A stretch of 62,551 nucleotides of DNA. Source: Microseira wollei NIES-4236 (GTDB lineage: Bacteria > Cyanobacteriota > Cyanobacteriia > Cyanobacteriales > Aerosakkonemataceae). The stretch is taken from contig NZ_BLAY01000039.1 of the NCBI RefSeq assembly GCF_020521235.1, positions 1 through 62,551 on the forward strand, given 5' to 3'. This document shows, one piece after another, positions 59,749 to 62,551 of the stretch; the stretch's first letter is position 1; every line of letters starts with the position of its first letter. Made by a program: the position numbers and the translations under genes. The notes under the pieces are model-generated. The model did not search any database and was not told the DNA's origin. It was given only the letters and a program-made list of their open reading frames with translations.

Positions 59749-61281
59749 TTACTGCATTCGATCGATAGTGCGATACTGAATTGCCTCGGCAACGTGGTGG
59801 GGTTTAATAGTATCATCACCAGCGAGATCGGCAATTGTTAGAGAGACTTTTAAGACGCGATCGCTCGCCCTAGCCGAAAGTCCTAATTTCCTAATTGCTG
59901 CTTCTAATAACATCCGAGAAGCATCATCTAACTGACACCATTTTTGTAAGTGATGGCTTTGCATTTGGGCATTACAGCGCACAGCAGGTTCATCTTTAAA
60001 TCGCAATCTGGCGCGATTTCTTGCTGCTTGTACTCTCTGCCGCACGGGTGCAGATGGCTCGCCTTGTGGTTGTTGAGTAATTTCCTCGGCTTTTAAACGA
60101 TTAACAGCAACTTGTAAATCTATTCTATCCATCAAAGGGCCAGAAAGTTTCGCCCAATATTGCTCGCGTTTATTAGTAGTACAAGTACAAGGTTGAATCG
60201 GATCGCCAAAATAACCGCAAGCACAGGGATTAGTACTTGCTACTAAGGTAAACTGAGCGGGGAAGCTAACAGATTGTTTGGTGCGAGAAATAGTAACAAA
60301 ACCATCTTCTAATGGCTGACGTAAAAATTCTAAAACATCGCGTTTAAACTCTGTAAGCTCATCCATAAAAAGAATACCTTGATGGGCTAAAGAAATTTCA
60401 CCTGGACGGGGGAAACTACCACCGCCGACGAGAGAAGGACCAGAGGCGGAATGGTGAGGACTGCGGAACGGGCGATCGCTTACCAAAGTTCCTCTATTTT
60501 TAAGTAAACCAGCAACCGAGTAAATTTGCGTCACTTCCAAAGCTTCTTCAAACGTCAGAGGCGGTAAAATTCCAGGTAAGCGTCTGGCTAACATTGTTTT
60601 ACCGCTACCTGGAGGCCCGACAAAAATTAAATTATGTCCGCCAGCAGCGGCAATTTCTAAAGCACGTCTGGCGTGTGTTTGCCCTTTCACATCTTTTAAA
60701 TCTGGCGCAGTAAACGGAATCTTAGCCAATTCTTTGATACCATCGAATTGCACTGGCTGGTAACGTTCTGGCTGGTTCAAAAAATTAGCCACATCTTCCA
60801 AATGTTTGAATCCGTAAACAGCTAAACCCTTGACTACAGCAGCTTCTTGTGCATTGTCCGCCGGAACCACTAATCCCACAATTCCCATGGGTTTGGCAGC
60901 AGCAGCAATAGGCAAGACGCCAGCAACAGGACGAAGGGTGCCGTCGAGGGAAACCTCACCCAGGAATAAATAATCCCCCAATAATTGAGCGCTCACTTGT
61001 TCCGATGCTGCCAGAATGCCTACGCTGATAGGTAAATCAAAACTTGGCCCTTCTTTGCGTAAATCGGCAGGAGTTAAATTAACGACAATTTTACGTAAGG
61101 GAAAGGCGTATCCAGAATTTTTTAGCATCGCCTTTACCCGTTCTCGTGACTCTTGAATTGCTACATCCGGGAGTCCTAAAACAACAATTCCCGGCAGACC
61201 TCCCGCCGATACATCAACTTCCACCCCTACTTTAACCGCGTCGATACCGACGATGGTTGCACTCCAAACTCTGGCTAGCAT
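59749..61281 (-). CDS. YifB family Mg chelatase-like AAA ATPase
   Basis: The start is set at MLARVWSATIVGIDAVKVGV (61281), the conserved family N-terminus; upstream residues are the translated repeat. 510 residues. An N-terminal Lon-like/ChlI domain (GLPGIVVLGLPDVAIQESRE) comes first, Walker A GPPGSGKT is at 222-229, and the Walker B region is GILFMDELTEF. The zinc-like Cys cluster NPCACGYFGDPIQPCTC and a C-terminal ChlI domain follow. Homologues (ComM) are branch-migration helicases in natural transformation. Confidence 0.92.
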   Translation of the reverse strand: MLARVWSATIVGIDAVKVGVEVDVSAGGLPGIVVLGLPDVAIQESRERVKAMLKNSGYAFPLRKIVVNLTPADLRKEGPSFDLPISVGILAASEQVSAQLLGDYLFLGEVSLDGTLRPVAGVLPIAAAAKPMGIVGLVVPADNAQEAAVVKGLAVYGFKHLEDVANFLNQPERYQPVQFDGIKELAKIPFTAPDLKDVKGQTHARRALEIAAAGGHNLIFVGPPGSGKTMLARRLPGILPPLTFEEALEVTQIYSVAGLLKNRGTLVSDRPFRSPHHSASGPSLVGGGSFPRPGEISLAHQGILFMDELTEFKRDVLEFLRQPLEDGFVTISRTKQSVSFPAQFTLVASTNPCACGYFGDPIQPCTCTTNKREQYWAKLSGPLMDRIDLQVAVNRLKAEEITQQPQGEPSAPVRQRVQAARNRARLRFKDEPAVRCNAQMQSHHLQKWCQLDDASRMLLEAAIRKLGLSARASDRVLKVSLTIADLAGDDTIKPHHVAEAIQYRTIDRMQ

Positions 61282-61339
61282 GGCATTCTCGATGACTTGG
61301 TTTGTTTTTAGGGTTCCCGCGAAGTCTCTCCCACCAACA

Positions 61340-61402
61340 CAGGACTTACGCCAAGAATACGCAAAGAAACCGGGTTTCTTTTCTCGTCGTGCGTAAGTCC
61401 TG
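61340..61402. repeat. GGACTTACGC inverted repeat with inner hairpin
   Basis: CAGGACTTACGC (61340-61351) pairs perfectly with GCGTAAGTCCTG (61391-61402); AAGAAACCGGGTTTCTT in the middle is an inner hairpin. Same family as 2832-2877 and about 42044. Confidence 0.8.
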
Positions 61403-61431
61403 AAGCAGCCCAACAGGTAGAATGCTGCTAG

Positions 61432-61800
<369 letters not shown>

Positions 61801-61892
61801 GTGGGCAGGTGAGCAGGGGAATAGAGGAGATGGGGAGATGGGGAGCAGGTGAGCAGGGGAGATGGGGAGAATGTACATTCAAATTCCCCTCT

Positions 61893-61940
61893 GCCTCCCC
61901 GCCGTCGTGCCTCCCCGCCGTCGTGCCTCCCCGCCGTCGT
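61893..61940. repeat. 16-bp tandem repeat x3
   Basis: GCCTCCCCGCCGTCGT is repeated three times without change. Before it, 61801-61872 contains GA-rich near-repeats (GAGATGGGGAG, GGTGAGCAGGGG). This fills the 315-base gap upstream of the psbA promoter. Confidence 0.9.
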
Positions 61941-62018
61941 GCCCTCTGCCCAAGAGAATGATAAGCTGCGCTAATACAAAATCTCAACAGCAACTATCAA
62001 AAATAAATGCAACAGATA

Positions 62019-62075
62019 TTTACAAAACATTACAAGTGGTTTAATCTAGAAACAACGGTAGAGATTCCACTACCG
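62019..62075 (+). promoter_or_regulatory. Candidate psbA promoter and 5' UTR hairpin
   Basis: TTTACA (62019-62024) and TTAATC (62041-62046) with 16-base spacing form a plausible sigma-70-type promoter. Downstream, CGGTAG (62056-62061) and CTACCG (62070-62075) form a small leader hairpin about 40 bases before the ATG. The transcription start is not known. Confidence 0.5.
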
Positions 62076-62115
62076 CGAACCTTGAAAAATAAATCATTCC
62101 AGCAATCATACACTC

Positions 62116-62551
62116 ATGACCACAACCTTACAGCGCAGCACTAATGCTAACGCTTGGGATCGGTTCTGCGAGTGGATCACCAGCACCGACAACCGCCTTT
62201 ATGTAGGCTGGTTCGGCGTTCTGATGATTCCTACTCTGTTAACCGCTACCATCTGCTACATCATCGCCTTCGTAGCAGCTCCTCCAGTTGACATCGACGG
62301 CATCCGCGAACCCGTTGCCGGTTCCTTGCTCTACGGAAACAACATCATCTCTGGTGCTGTTGTTCCTTCCAGCAACGCTATCGGTCTTCACTTCTACCCC
62401 ATTTGGGAAGCAGCTTCTCTCGATGAGTGGCTGTACAACGGTGGCCCATACCAGCTGGTAATTTTCCACTTCCTGATCGGTGTATTCTGCTACATGGGTC
62501 GTCAGTGGGAACTATCTTACCGCTTAGGTATGCGTCCTTGGATCTGCGTCG
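62116..62551 (+). CDS. psbA: Photosystem II D1 protein, 5' part only
   Basis: The gene runs off the window after 145 codons; the full protein is 360 residues. D1 binds the primary charge-separation cofactors and the Mn cluster in photosystem II. The N-terminus [20 protein letters not shown] and the first two membrane helices are typical. Residue 130 is Gln ([13 protein letters not shown]), the form linked to low-light D1 (D1:1) in several cyanobacteria; high-light forms have Glu. Confidence 0.97.
   Translation, partial: MTTTLQRSTNANAWDRFCEWITSTDNRLYVGWFGVLMIPTLLTATICYIIAFVAAPPVDIDGIREPVAGSLLYGNNIISGAVVPSSNAIGLHFYPIWEAASLDEWLYNGGPYQLVIFHFLIGVFCYMGRQWELSYRLGMRPWICV

Overview
The window is cyanobacterial. 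It carries the allophycocyanin genes apcE, apcA, apcB and apcC, the cyanobacterial ATP synthase operon order (atp1, a, c, b', b, delta, alpha, gamma; beta and epsilon absent here), a psbA start, many GCGATCGC (HIP1) sites, heptameric 'ATTAGCA'-type repeats, and WD40, Uma2 and DUF433/DUF5615 proteins. It resembles a large-genome filamentous or colonial cyanobacterium; I cannot name the genus. No tRNA, rRNA or CRISPR array was recognised.

Layout. 1-1.5 kb: broken tnpB and a truncated membrane protein gene. 1.6-8.5 kb (minus strand): ftsW, apcC, apcB, apcA and apcE; ApcE has four linker repeats, as in pentacylindrical phycobilisome cores. 8.8-12.2 kb: an intact tnpB element, a methyltransferase and a decayed element that keeps a small ribbon-helix-helix (RHH) gene. 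12.3-18.3 kb: the atp operon, with a perfect palindrome between the c and b' genes. 18.3-21.1 kb: tnpB with a divergent RHH gene, then a second tnpB killed by two frameshifts. 21.5-24 kb: a MITE-like element, a KGG-repeat stress protein and a DUF3352 protein.

24.3-27.6 kb: a tightly coupled three-gene cassette (DUF262 protein, DUF3696-type ATPase, unrecognised 312-aa protein). Its right edge cuts a PIN-toxin gene down to about 14 codons. This is the best candidate for an undescribed (probably defence) system. 28-36 kb: M48 peptidase between perfect 29-bp inverted repeats, MuiA-like protein, hybrid response regulator/kinase, lysS, a frameshifted acyl-carrier-protein phosphodiesterase and a ComB-like phosphatase. 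36.4-41.9 kb: two large signalling ATPases, one ending in 14 WD40 repeats and one in a degenerate cyclase domain. 42-45 kb: a pseudo-receiver with a charge-swapped active site and a methyltransferase, each preceded by a copy of the same ~165-bp leader, then a WecB/TagA/CpsF glycosyltransferase.

45.1-55.8 kb: an island between two direct copies of purB. The left copy lacks its own 5' end and the right is complete, as expected from single-crossover (Campbell-type) integration. The cargo looks like a sugar or cyclitol pathway: SDR, DUF1349 protein, class III aminotransferase with an internal deletion, zinc alcohol dehydrogenase split by a tnpB element, HAD phosphatase, MFS transporter and sugar-phosphate isomerase/epimerase. 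55.8-59.6 kb: small toxin-antitoxin-like and Uma2 genes, some broken. 59.7-62.5 kb: yifB, a HIT protein and the start of a psbA gene encoding the Gln130 form of D1.
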